From: Halopseudomonas phragmitis
GTDB taxonomy: Bacteria > Pseudomonadota > Gammaproteobacteria > Pseudomonadales > Pseudomonadaceae
DNA: 64,000 nt
Assembly (NCBI RefSeq): GCF_002056295.1
Contig: NZ_CP020100.1
Span: 2,813,501 to 2,877,500 of the forward strand
Direction of reading: 5' to 3'
Made by a program: the position numbers and the translations under genes. Shown here piece by piece: positions 21,134 to 29,811 of the stretch. Numbering within the stretch: position 1 is the stretch's first letter; every line of letters begins with the position of its first letter. The notes under the pieces were generated by a model that made no database searches, was not told where the DNA came from, and worked only from the letters and a program-made list of their open reading frames with translations.

Positions 21134-21215
21134 TTTTGCCCTGATGCGCTGGGCGTAGGCCAAAAGCCCGCGACAGACGCTTTCAGTGGCGATGCAGTAG
21201 ACCTTTCAGGAGAAT

Positions 21216-23372
21216 ATGATGAGTCAAACAGCCAAGGTGCAACGTCTGCATAACGTGGTTAACAGCATTCCCATGCAGCCGGCCTCAGAAGACATCTGGG
21301 ATACCAAATACCGACTCAAGACCAAGGATGGGGCCGCCATCGACAAGACTGTCGATGAAAGCTACCAGCGTGTGGCTCGCGCCCTGGCCGAAGTCGAAGC
21401 TCCCGAAGTGCGTGAAGAGTGGTACGAGAAATTCCTCTGGGCTCTGCGCCATGGCGCGATTCCGGCTGGGCGGATTACCTCCAATGCCGGTGCGCTCGAG
21501 CACAAGCCAGCGACCTCGACCATCAACTGCACGGTATCGGCGACCATCGGCGACTCGATGGACGACATTCTCTCGAAACTGCATGAGGCAGGTCTGACCC
21601 TCAAGGCCGGCTGCGGCATTGGCTATGAATTCTCCACCCTGCGGCCCAAGGGTGCCTATGTCTCCGGCGCGGGGGCCTACACTTCGGGCCCGCTGTCGTT
21701 CATGGATATCTACGACAAGATGTGCTTCACCGTGTCTTCGGCTGGTGGCCGGCGCGGTGCCCAGATGGCGACCTTCGATGTTGGTCATCCCGATGTGCTG
21801 GATTTCATTCGCGCCAAGCGCGAGAACGGTCGGTTGCGTCAGTTCAATCTGTCGCTGCTGATCACCGAAGAATTCATGCAGGCAGTCGAGGCCGATGCCG
21901 ATTGGAAGCTGGCCTTTCCGCTGAATCAGGCCGAAGCCGAGGCCGACCGGGTTGATCTGAACGATTCTGAACAGGTGATCTGGCGCGAGTGGCCGAGCAA
22001 TGAACGTTACATCACCCGTGATGACGGGCTGGTGGCCTGCCGCATCTTCCGCACCATGAAGGCGCGCCGGGTGTGGGACATGATCATGGCCAGCACCTAT
22101 GACTTCGCCGAGCCGGGTTTCATCCTGATCGATCGGGTTAACCAGATGAACAACAACTGGTTCTGCGAAGAAATCCGCGCCACCAACCCCTGTGGTGAGC
22201 AGCCGCTGCCGCCCTATGGCGCCTGCCTGCTGGGCTCGATCAACCTGACCCTGTTCGTGCGTGAACCCTTTACCGACAAGGCACGCTTCGACTGGGACGA
22301 GTATCGTCGGGTGGTCGATATCTTCACCCGCATGCTCGACAACGTCGTCGAGATCAACGGTCTGCCGCTGGAGCAACAGCGGGGCGAGATTTTCCGCAAG
22401 CGTCGGCACGGCATGGGCTTTTTGGGCCTGGGCTCGACCATGACCATGTTGCGGATGAAGTACGGCTCGCCTGAGTCTCTCCAGTTTACCGAGGAAGTCT
22501 CGCGCGAGATGGCCATGCAAGGCTGGCGCACTGGCCTGCAACTGGCCGAGGAGAAAGGCCCGGCGCCGATCATGGACGAGGAGTTCGTGGTAACCGAGGC
22601 CATGCTGGCCAAGCGCCCGGAAATGCGCAAGGACGGCATCAAGGCTGGCGACAAGCTCAAGGGCAAGGTGCTCTGGGCCAAATACAGCCGCTACATGCAG
22701 CAGGTAGCGGGTGAGGACAAGAAACTGGTCGAGGCACTGGCCAAAAAAGGCTCGCGCTTCACCCACCACAGCTCGATTGCGCCAACCGGCACCATCTCGC
22801 TGTCATTGGCCAACAATGCCTCCAACGGCATCGAGCCGAGCTTCGCCCATCACTATTTCCGCAATGTGATTCGTGAAGGCAAGAAGTCCAAGGAAAAGGT
22901 CGACGTGTTCAGCTTCGAGCTGTTGGCCTATCGTCACTTCATCGACCCGCAGGCCTTGCCGAGCATGGAAGCTGACAAGCGCAATCTGCCGGACTACTTC
23001 ATTGCCGCCGATGACGTGAGTCCGATGCAGCATGTTGATGTTCAGGCCGCCGCGCAAAAGTGGATCGATTCGTCGATCTCCAAGACCGCCAACGTGCCGA
23101 CCGACTATCCCTACGAGGACTTCAAGGACATTTACCTGTATGCCTTCCACAAAGGCCTGAAGGGGTGCACCACCTTCCGCTTCAATCCCGAGGCGTTCCA
23201 GGGCGTGCTGGTCAAGGAGCAGGATCTGGCCAATACCACCTACCGCTTCAAGCTTGAAGATGGCAGCGAGGTTGAAGTCAAGGGCAATGAAGAGATCGAG
23301 TACGACGGTGAACTGCACAGCGCCGCCAACCTCTATGACGCCCTGAAAGAAGGCTATTACGGCAAGTTCTGA
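21216..23372 (+). CDS. nrdJa: B12-dependent ribonucleotide reductase, large part NrdJa
   Basis: This is the class II (adenosylcobalamin) ribonucleotide reductase that makes deoxynucleotides with or without oxygen. The 718-aa protein carries the barrel motifs NAGALEH, GCGIGYEFS, the catalytic loop ATNPCGEQPLPPYGACLLGS, and HHSSIAPTGTISL. As in other Pseudomonas, the enzyme is split: the cysteine-rich C-terminal part is encoded by the next gene. ATG at 21216 and 21219 are both possible after CAGGAG. No cobalamin riboswitch was recognised upstream; two NrdR boxes are. Confidence 0.95.
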   Translation: MMSQTAKVQRLHNVVNSIPMQPASEDIWDTKYRLKTKDGAAIDKTVDESYQRVARALAEVEAPEVREEWYEKFLWALRHGAIPAGRITSNAGALEHKPATSTINCTVSATIGDSMDDILSKLHEAGLTLKAGCGIGYEFSTLRPKGAYVSGAGAYTSGPLSFMDIYDKMCFTVSSAGGRRGAQMATFDVGHPDVLDFIRAKRENGRLRQFNLSLLITEEFMQAVEADADWKLAFPLNQAEAEADRVDLNDSEQVIWREWPSNERYITRDDGLVACRIFRTMKARRVWDMIMASTYDFAEPGFILIDRVNQMNNNWFCEEIRATNPCGEQPLPPYGACLLGSINLTLFVREPFTDKARFDWDEYRRVVDIFTRMLDNVVEINGLPLEQQRGEIFRKRRHGMGFLGLGSTMTMLRMKYGSPESLQFTEEVSREMAMQGWRTGLQLAEEKGPAPIMDEEFVVTEAMLAKRPEMRKDGIKAGDKLKGKVLWAKYSRYMQQVAGEDKKLVEALAKKGSRFTHHSSIAPTGTISLSLANNASNGIEPSFAHHYFRNVIREGKKSKEKVDVFSFELLAYRHFIDPQALPSMEADKRNLPDYFIAADDVSPMQHVDVQAAAQKWIDSSISKTANVPTDYPYEDFKDIYLYAFHKGLKGCTTFRFNPEAFQGVLVKEQDLANTTYRFKLEDGSEVEVKGNEEIEYDGELHSAANLYDALKEGYYGKF

Positions 23373-23437
23373 AGCCGTCAGAATCGTACATTTTCAGATT
23401 GAAAAGCCCCGTGAGTGCGGGGCGAGGACCGAAAATC

Positions 23438-24133
23438 ATGGCATTGAAGATCAGCAGCAAAATTGTCGACTATGCTGTCGTTAAACCCGACGAGCAGGTC
23501 AAGGCGCCGGAGGTCAACAGCCCGGCCATTGAAGAGATGCACGAGAAGCTCAAACGCCCTCAGCACCTGGAGGGCAGCACCTACAAGATCAAGACCCCGG
23601 TCTCCGAGCACGCGCTGTATGTGACCATCAACGATGTCGTGCTTAATCCGGGAAGTGATCATGAGCTGCGTCGACCCTTCGAGATCTTCATCAACTCCAA
23701 GAACATGGAGCACTACCAGTGGATCTCGGCGCTGACCCTGATTATCTCCGCCGTGTTCCGCAAAGGTGGCGACTGCACCTTCCTGGTTGAAGAACTACAC
23801 AGCGTGTTCGATCCCAAGGGCGGCTACATGAAGCGTGGCGGACGCTGGATGCCCTCGCTGGTAGCTGAGATTGGCGATGTCATCGAGCAGCACCTGAAGA
23901 AAATCGGCCTGATCAAGGATGAGGTCGACGAGCACCAGAAAGCCTATCTGGAGCAAAAGCGTGCCGAGTACGTCGGCCTCAAGCCGCAGGATCAGACCGC
24001 TGCCGACTGTGATGACAGTACCGAGTCCTATCCGCCGGGGGCGCAGATGTGCGGCAAGTGCCATACCCAGGCCGTGGTCCAGATGGATGGCTGTATGACC
24101 TGTCTTAACTGTGGTGATAGCAAGTGCGGTTAA
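23438..24133 (+). CDS. nrdJb: B12-dependent ribonucleotide reductase, small part NrdJb
   Basis: NrdJb supplies the C-terminal part of the split class II reductase and is required for activity of NrdJa in P. aeruginosa. The 231-aa protein ends in a cysteine array (CGKCHTQAVVQMDGCMTCLNC, then CG) that fits the thiol relay and zinc-binding tail of fused NrdJ proteins. It begins 65 bases after nrdJa; the ATG at 23438 is chosen over the upstream in-frame codon at 23399. A terminator follows at 24164-24197. Confidence 0.93.
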   Translation: MALKISSKIVDYAVVKPDEQVKAPEVNSPAIEEMHEKLKRPQHLEGSTYKIKTPVSEHALYVTINDVVLNPGSDHELRRPFEIFINSKNMEHYQWISALTLIISAVFRKGGDCTFLVEELHSVFDPKGGYMKRGGRWMPSLVAEIGDVIEQHLKKIGLIKDEVDEHQKAYLEQKRAEYVGLKPQDQTAADCDDSTESYPPGAQMCGKCHTQAVVQMDGCMTCLNCGDSKCG

Positions 24134-24163
24134 CCGTGTAATCAAACCGTGTGAGGCAGTTTG

Positions 24164-24197
24164 GCGAAGAGCTCCGTGAGGGGCTCTTCGCGTTTTT
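24164..24197 (+). terminator. Terminator of the nrdJ operon
   Basis: GCGAAGAGC pairs with GCTCTTCGC and is followed by G and five T. Confidence 0.88.
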
Positions 24198-24273
24198 GCC
24201 GCCAATCCCGGTGGTGGCGCTGACAAACCCCTGTCCGGGCAGGGATAATACCGGCAGATTCAAGGAGAGCCTC

Positions 24274-25839
24274 ATGCCCGTCACTGATACCCCCGTACTG
24301 CTTGCCGCGATCTGTCTGGCTTTGTTGCTGGGCTGGGCCCTGACCGCCGTGTTGCTGGTGCGCCGAGTCAGGAAGCTGGAACAAGATTGCGCAGCGCTGA
24401 CAGGACAACTGGATCAGCAGCGCCAGCAGGCACAACAGGCGCTGCTGGACAACCACCAGTTGCAATCGCGCTTGGCCACCCTGGAAACCCGCAATGAACA
24501 CCTGCAGGAATCCCGCGAGCAATTGACGCAGCAACTGGAGCAGGGTGGGCGGCGGCTGGAACTCAGTGAGCGTGAGCGTCAGGCGGCCCAGGTCGAGGCC
24601 CAGCGAAATCAGACCCTGGGGCAGGAACTGCAGCGTCAGCTGGAGGAGCTGCGTGCTGAGCGCACGGCGATGCAACAGCGCCATCAGGCTTTGCAGGACG
24701 AACATGAACGCCTCAAGGTCGAGCACTCCACCCTGCAGACCACCCTGGAACAGCGCCAGCGCCATTTTGTCGAGCAGCAGCAACTGCTCAAGGACAGTCG
24801 CGAGCAGCTCAAGCTGGAGTTTGAACAGTTGGCCGGCAAGATTTTCGAGACCAAGGGCCAAGCCTTTTCCCAGCACAGCCAGCAGTCGCTCGACAGTCTG
24901 CTCAAGCCATTCCGCGAGCAGATCGAGCAGTTCCGCGCCAAGGTCGAAGATATCCATCACAAGGATACCCAGCAACAGGCGGCGCTGGCCCAGGAGCTGC
25001 AGCACCTCAAGGAACTTAACCGGCAGATCACCCAGGAGGCCCACGACCTGAGTACCGCGCTGCGCGGGCAGAAGAAGACCCAGGGCAACTGGGGCGAGCT
25101 GATTCTGGAGAATGTGTTGGAGCGCTCGGGGCTGCGTGCAGGCAAGGACTTCCAGCGTGAGGTCAGCATCAATACCAGTGAAGGCAAGCGCATGCGCCCC
25201 GACGTGCTGGTTTACCTGCCCCAGGACAAGCACCTGATCATCGACGCCAAGGTCTCGCTTAACGCTTACACCCGCTATATCAATAGTGAAGACGAGCAGG
25301 AGCGGGCAGTGGCCCTGGCTGAGCACGTGCAGGCGGTGGGCCAACGCATCCGCGAGCTGTCGGACAAGAGCTACTTCGACCTGCCGGGTCTGAATGCGCC
25401 GGAAATGGTGTTCATGTTCGTGCCCATTGAGTCGGCGTTTGTTGAGGCACTCAAGGCCGATGAAAGCCTGTTCCAGAAAGCCATTGAGCAGAACGTGCTG
25501 GTAGCCACGCCGACCACGCTGTTGACCAGCCTGAATATCGTTCGCCAGCTCTGGCGTTTCGAGGATCAGAACCGGCACACCGCCGAATTGGCTGAGCGGG
25601 CGGCCAAGGTTCATGACAAACTACGGACCTTCCTGGTCAGCATGGACGGGGTCGAAAAAGGCCTGGAACGGGCGACCGATGCTTACAAGAAAGCCCGCGA
25701 ACAACTCGTTACCGGACGCGGAAATCTCGTTAAGCAAGTCAATGATTTCAAAGAGTTAGGTGTTTCAGTTAAAGCAGAACTTGGAGAGGCGTGGACCGAG
25801 CATGCAACCCTGGAGCTGGGGGCGCCGGAGGAGTCCTGA
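24274..25839 (+). CDS. rmuC: DNA recombination protein RmuC
   Basis: RmuC limits DNA inversions and has a nuclease-like fold. The 521-aa protein has one N-terminal membrane segment (about residues 7-28), a long Gln/Glu-rich coiled coil (about 32-260), then the RmuC domain with GNWGELILENVLE, RPDVLVYLPQ and the conserved IIDAKVSLNAY (PD-(D/E)XK-like DAK). The ATG at 24274 follows CAAGGAGAG; the longer upstream frame runs through the nrdJ terminator and is rejected. Confidence 0.93.
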   Translation: MPVTDTPVLLAAICLALLLGWALTAVLLVRRVRKLEQDCAALTGQLDQQRQQAQQALLDNHQLQSRLATLETRNEHLQESREQLTQQLEQGGRRLELSERERQAAQVEAQRNQTLGQELQRQLEELRAERTAMQQRHQALQDEHERLKVEHSTLQTTLEQRQRHFVEQQQLLKDSREQLKLEFEQLAGKIFETKGQAFSQHSQQSLDSLLKPFREQIEQFRAKVEDIHHKDTQQQAALAQELQHLKELNRQITQEAHDLSTALRGQKKTQGNWGELILENVLERSGLRAGKDFQREVSINTSEGKRMRPDVLVYLPQDKHLIIDAKVSLNAYTRYINSEDEQERAVALAEHVQAVGQRIRELSDKSYFDLPGLNAPEMVFMFVPIESAFVEALKADESLFQKAIEQNVLVATPTTLLTSLNIVRQLWRFEDQNRHTAELAERAAKVHDKLRTFLVSMDGVEKGLERATDAYKKAREQLVTGRGNLVKQVNDFKELGVSVKAELGEAWTEHATLELGAPEES

Positions 25840-25860
25840 GACTCACCCCGGCAATAGCGA

Positions 25861-26268
25861 CTACAGATGATAGTCGCCGTTGGCTTCGGGCTGATAAAGG
25901 ATGTCGATGATCTTCAGCTTCAGCGGCCGGCCACTGGGGCCGCGCCAGTCAATACTCTGGCCGACCTTGAGCCCGAGCAGGGCGATGCCTACCGGCGCCA
26001 GTACCGAGATAGTGCCGGGCTTGCCGGCTTGTTCCGGATACACCAGAGTCAGAACGAATTCACGGCCGCTGGCTTCATCAATGAAGCGCACGGTCGAATT
26101 CATGGTCACCACATCCGCCGCAACGTGGTCATGACTGACAACCTTGGCGCGAAGAATCTCACCTTCCAGGGCTTCGAGCAGGTTGATTGGGGCGTCCAGG
26201 CTGGCCAGCACTTTATCGAGGCGCTGAATGTCCAGACGGGTCATGGTGATCTCAGGTGATTTGTTCAT
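25861..26268 (-). CDS. rnk: Nucleoside diphosphate kinase regulator Rnk
   Basis: Rnk is a GreA C-terminal-domain protein that can bind RNA polymerase. The 135-aa protein shows the family stretch VVTMNSTVRF, TLVYPEQAG, VLAPVGIALLGLKVGQSIDW and ends YQPEANGDYHL, close to the E. coli protein in layout. The start at 26268 (MNKSPEIT) fits homologue length; a GTG at 26280 is an alternative. It is convergent with rmuC, 21 bases apart. Confidence 0.9.
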   Translation of the reverse strand: MNKSPEITMTRLDIQRLDKVLASLDAPINLLEALEGEILRAKVVSHDHVAADVVTMNSTVRFIDEASGREFVLTLVYPEQAGKPGTISVLAPVGIALLGLKVGQSIDWRGPSGRPLKLKIIDILYQPEANGDYHL

Positions 26269-26503
26269 GGCGAACGGCACTACTCCTTGACGGACGAAAA
26301 TGAAAAAGAATCAAAAAATTAAATAAAGACAAAACAGGAAAGAACGTGAAACCGGCAGGGCGCCGACAACTAAGACCATACCAGAACCGCGGTTACTTGC
26401 AAGCCTGGCCGATAGTCGAATCGCCAAGTGGCTGTTTTTGCGGTTCGCCGTTTGCTGCTGGGCCGTTTAGACTGTGGGATGGGCAGGCATAGGGAGTCGT
26501 TGC

Positions 26504-27832
26504 ATGCAGGTGCTGAAACAGGCCGCGCTTTTCGTTCGTACCAATCTCTGGATCATCCCCCTGGGGCTGTTGCTGGGCTGGGCTCTGATCCGCTATCTCG
26601 ATCCGGCTCCGCCGCGTGTTCTGGTGATGAGTACCGGCAGTGAAACCGGTGGCTACCACCGCTTTGGTCTGGCCCTGCAGGAGCGTCTGGCCGAGCAGGG
26701 TCTGACTCTTGAACTACGCTCAAGCCGGGGATCGCTGGACAATCTGCAGCACTTGCTCGACCCGGACTCGCCAGTCTCTATTGCCCTGGTGCAAAGCGGT
26801 ACCAGCCTGTTGCTCACGCCGGCCGAGCAGCGCCGCCTGGTTGGGCTGGCAGCGCTTTATCACGAGCCGTTATGGCTATTTCAGCGCAAAGGGCTGGAAA
26901 TCACCCACCTGGATGATTTGCGCTCGCTGAAGGTGTCGGTCGGCAGTGAAGGCAGTGGGACCTGGGCTGTGGTGCGCAGTCTGTTCCAGGCCCGTGACGA
27001 TGAGTCGCGATTGCTGGAGCTGAATGGCGGGGCCTGGCAGGCCCTGGCTGGCCGGGCTTCGCTCGACGCTCTGCGTGAAGGGACTCTGGATGCCGCCTTT
27101 TTCGTTTTGCCGGCCAGCAATGCGCTGATTGCCGAAATGGTCGCCAATCCCGAGCTGGAGCTGGTCAGCCTGCGCCAGACTGAAGCCTTCAGCGCCCGCC
27201 TGCCATTTCTCGATACCCTGCAACTGCCTGAGGGGTTGCTGGATATCGGGGCCAATGTGCCTGCCGAGCCGGTCAGCCTGTTGTCACCGGTGGCGACGCT
27301 GGTCGCCAATGAGCGCTTTCATCCGGCCCTGACATCCCTGGTACTGGAGGCGGCCCGAGAGGTGCTGCGCGAAGGCAACCTGCTCGACAAGCCCGGCGCC
27401 TTCCCGGCGGCCCAGCCTTTGGAACTGACGCTTAGCCCCGAGGCAGACTTCTATCATCGCCAGGGCGTACCGTTCCTGCAGCGCTACCTGCCGTTCTGGG
27501 TGGCTTCGATCGTCGACCGCTATGTGGTGCTGGTGATTCCGTTCATCGCCATCATGCTGCCGCTGCTGCGCAGCATGGGGCCGCTATACCGTTGGCGTAT
27601 CCGTTCCCGGGTCTATCGCTGGTATGAGCAATTGCGACGGATTGACCGCTTGCTGCACAGTGGAGCCATTGCCGGCGAGCTGGAGCGGGAGATCCAGGCA
27701 TTGCACCAGCTTGAAGATGAGCTGAGCCGGGTGGATGTGCCGCTGTCCTACGCCCATGAGCTGTACAGCCTGCATCTGCACGTACGCTACATGATCAAGC
27801 GGCTGGAAGGCTTGAGAACACAGGCCGGCTGA
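26504..27832 (+). CDS. TAXI-family solute-binding protein with two membrane anchors
   Basis: The 442-aa protein matches the TAXI group of TRAP-type binding proteins (STGSETGGYHRFGLALQERL, VGSEGSGTWAVVRSLF). It is not a simple exported protein: an uncleaved N-terminal membrane segment (about residues 10-30) and a second one (about residues 330-353, VASIVDRYVVLVIPFIAIML) hold it in the membrane, and a helical tail of about 85 residues follows. No TRAP membrane subunits lie next to it, so it may act as a sensor or with distant partners. Confidence 0.8.
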   Translation: MQVLKQAALFVRTNLWIIPLGLLLGWALIRYLDPAPPRVLVMSTGSETGGYHRFGLALQERLAEQGLTLELRSSRGSLDNLQHLLDPDSPVSIALVQSGTSLLLTPAEQRRLVGLAALYHEPLWLFQRKGLEITHLDDLRSLKVSVGSEGSGTWAVVRSLFQARDDESRLLELNGGAWQALAGRASLDALREGTLDAAFFVLPASNALIAEMVANPELELVSLRQTEAFSARLPFLDTLQLPEGLLDIGANVPAEPVSLLSPVATLVANERFHPALTSLVLEAAREVLREGNLLDKPGAFPAAQPLELTLSPEADFYHRQGVPFLQRYLPFWVASIVDRYVVLVIPFIAIMLPLLRSMGPLYRWRIRSRVYRWYEQLRRIDRLLHSGAIAGELEREIQALHQLEDELSRVDVPLSYAHELYSLHLHVRYMIKRLEGLRTQAG

Positions 27833-27934
27833 ACCATTGGGGCGGAGTCCAAGCTGTTACAAGCCATTGCCTGCGACTTTGCACATAGTGCCAGGGCCCC
27901 TAACATGCGGTCTTGGACAAACAACGAGGTGAAC

Positions 27935-28852
27935 ATGAGGGATGCTCTGGACCGAGCGCTGGCATCGGTCGATGAAGTACTGCTGGGCAAACAGCAGGCG
28001 GTGAAGCTGGCGCTAGCCTGTATTCTGGCCAAAGGGCATCTGCTGATCGAAGACCTGCCGGGCATGGGCAAGACCACCCTGTCGCAAGCTCTGGCTCGGG
28101 TACTAGGCATGAGCTACCAGCGGATTCAGTTCACCAGTGACCTGCTGCCCGGGGATATTCTCGGTACCTCGGTCTTCGACCGCAACAGCGCCCAGTTCGT
28201 ATTCCACCCGGGGCCGATTTTCTCTGAACTGATTCTGGCCGATGAGATCAACCGGGCCACGCCGAAAAGCCAGAGCGCCCTGCTCGAAGCCATGGAAGAG
28301 GGGCAGGTGACTGTCGATGGAGCGACCCGGCCATTGCCGGATCCGTTCTTCGTAATTGCCACCCAGAACCCGGTAACCCAGGGCGGCACCTTTCCCTTGC
28401 CCGAATCTCAGCTGGATCGTTTTCTGATGCGCCTGTCCTTGGGCTATCCCTCGCAGGCGGCTGAGCGTTCATTGCTGCATGGGGCTGAGCGGCGGGTAAG
28501 GCTGGAGCGGATGGAGCCAACCCTGGGGCGTGAGCAGTTACGTCAGTTGCAGGCGGCGGTGCCTGGGGTCAAGGCCAGTGAGGCGATCATCGACTATATC
28601 CTGCGTCTGGTGGCCCAGACACGGGAAAGCCCGGTCTGTGCCTGGGGGCTGTCACCGCGCGCCAGCCTGGGCCTGTTGGCGGCCTCACGAGCCTGGGCAA
28701 TGCTCGAACACCGTGATTATGTAATTCCCGAGGATGTGCAGGCGGTCCTGCCGTCGGTTGTCAGTCACCGCCTGCGGGCCAATGATGATCCAGCCGGCCA
28801 TGGCGGCGGCGGGCTGGCGCAATGGTTGCTGAACGAGGTCAACGCGGTGTGA
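27935..28852 (+). CDS. MoxR-family AAA+ ATPase
   Basis: MoxR proteins are chaperone-like AAA+ ATPases that often work with DUF58 proteins. The 305-aa protein has Walker A DLPGMGKTTL, Walker B ILADEINRATPKSQ, sensor ATQNPVTQGGTF and LPESQLDRFLMRL. It overlaps the DUF58 gene by four bases, and tgpA follows with another four-base overlap: the same three-gene order as in P. aeruginosa. The ATG at 27935 has a GAGGTG ribosome-binding site. Confidence 0.92.
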   Translation: MRDALDRALASVDEVLLGKQQAVKLALACILAKGHLLIEDLPGMGKTTLSQALARVLGMSYQRIQFTSDLLPGDILGTSVFDRNSAQFVFHPGPIFSELILADEINRATPKSQSALLEAMEEGQVTVDGATRPLPDPFFVIATQNPVTQGGTFPLPESQLDRFLMRLSLGYPSQAAERSLLHGAERRVRLERMEPTLGREQLRQLQAAVPGVKASEAIIDYILRLVAQTRESPVCAWGLSPRASLGLLAASRAWAMLEHRDYVIPEDVQAVLPSVVSHRLRANDDPAGHGGGGLAQWLLNEVNAV

Positions 28853-29811
28853 TTGCCCGGCTCAGCGGTCAAACCAGCCGCCTGTTCCAGCGCTGGATCG
28901 GTAAGCGCATTCCGGCGGCTCGGGAGATCCGGCTCAATCATCGGCGCATCTTCATCGTGCCGACCCGGGCAGGACTGGCGCTGCTGGTATTGCTGGTGAT
29001 CATGCTGTTGGGAGCGATCAATTATCAGAATAGCCTGGTCTATGCGCTGACCTTCCTGCTGGTAAGCCTGTTCTGGGTTGGGCTACATCATACTTACCGC
29101 AACCTGGCCGGGCTGGAGCTACGGGCGACCGGCAGCCGGCCGGTATTTGTTGGCGAGTCGGCGCCGCTGTCGCTGACCCTGGCTGCTGTGCAGCACGAAC
29201 ATCAGGCACTGGCCCTGTACTGGCCACGCACTCAACCTCAACGTCTGGATGTGGAAGCCGGGCAGGAGACGACGGTTACCCTGTATCACCCGGTGCATCA
29301 GCGTGGCTGGTTTCGCCCCGGACGCTTGCGGGTTGAAACGCGCTATCCGCTCGGCTGGTTTGTTGCCTGGAGCCTGGTCGATCTGAACTGGCAGGTGCTG
29401 GTGTACCCCAAACCTTTGGTCGCTGCGTTGCCGCGCCAGGGCGCTGGTGGCGATGGCGATGGCGCTCTGCTCAATGCTGAAGGGGTCGACGACTTTCAAG
29501 GGCTGCGGGCCTATCAACCCGGCGATTCACGCAGGCGCCTCGACTGGCGGGCCTGGTCACGAGGGCAGGGGCTGCACAGCAAGGTGTTTGCCGAACCCAG
29601 CCAGAACAGTCTATGGCTGGTACTCGACAGCGCGCCGGGCCAGGATCTTGAACAGCGCCTGGGTTATCTGACCGGCTGGGTACTGGAGCTGGAACGGCGT
29701 GGCCAGCCCTATGGCCTGCAACTTGGCAGCCAGCGTCTGGGCCCAGCGTTGGGCGAAGCACACCGCGATGCCTGCCTGAAGACCCTGGCGTTGTATGGGG
29801 TGGCAGCATGA
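28849..29811 (+). CDS. DUF58 domain protein
   Basis: The 320-aa protein has two membrane segments (about residues 40-75), then the DUF58 domain with the hallmark DDFQGLRAYQPGDSRRRLDW near residues 210-230. Members are membrane partners of MoxR ATPases. The GTG start at 28849 overlaps the moxR stop (GTGA) and follows a GAGG site; starts further upstream lie inside moxR. Confidence 0.9.
   Translation: MIARLSGQTSRLFQRWIGKRIPAAREIRLNHRRIFIVPTRAGLALLVLLVIMLLGAINYQNSLVYALTFLLVSLFWVGLHHTYRNLAGLELRATGSRPVFVGESAPLSLTLAAVQHEHQALALYWPRTQPQRLDVEAGQETTVTLYHPVHQRGWFRPGRLRVETRYPLGWFVAWSLVDLNWQVLVYPKPLVAALPRQGAGGDGDGALLNAEGVDDFQGLRAYQPGDSRRRLDWRAWSRGQGLHSKVFAEPSQNSLWLVLDSAPGQDLEQRLGYLTGWVLELERRGQPYGLQLGSQRLGPALGEAHRDACLKTLALYGVAA

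Noticed and set aside
20972..21215. Possible cobalamin riboswitch before nrdJ
   Set aside because: I could not find a B12-box core (such as GCCACTG) in a suitable setting; NrdR boxes explain the region better.
21285..22769. 494-codon minus-strand frame opposite nrdJa
   Set aside because: Shadow of nrdJa; no ribosome-binding site and no recognisable family.
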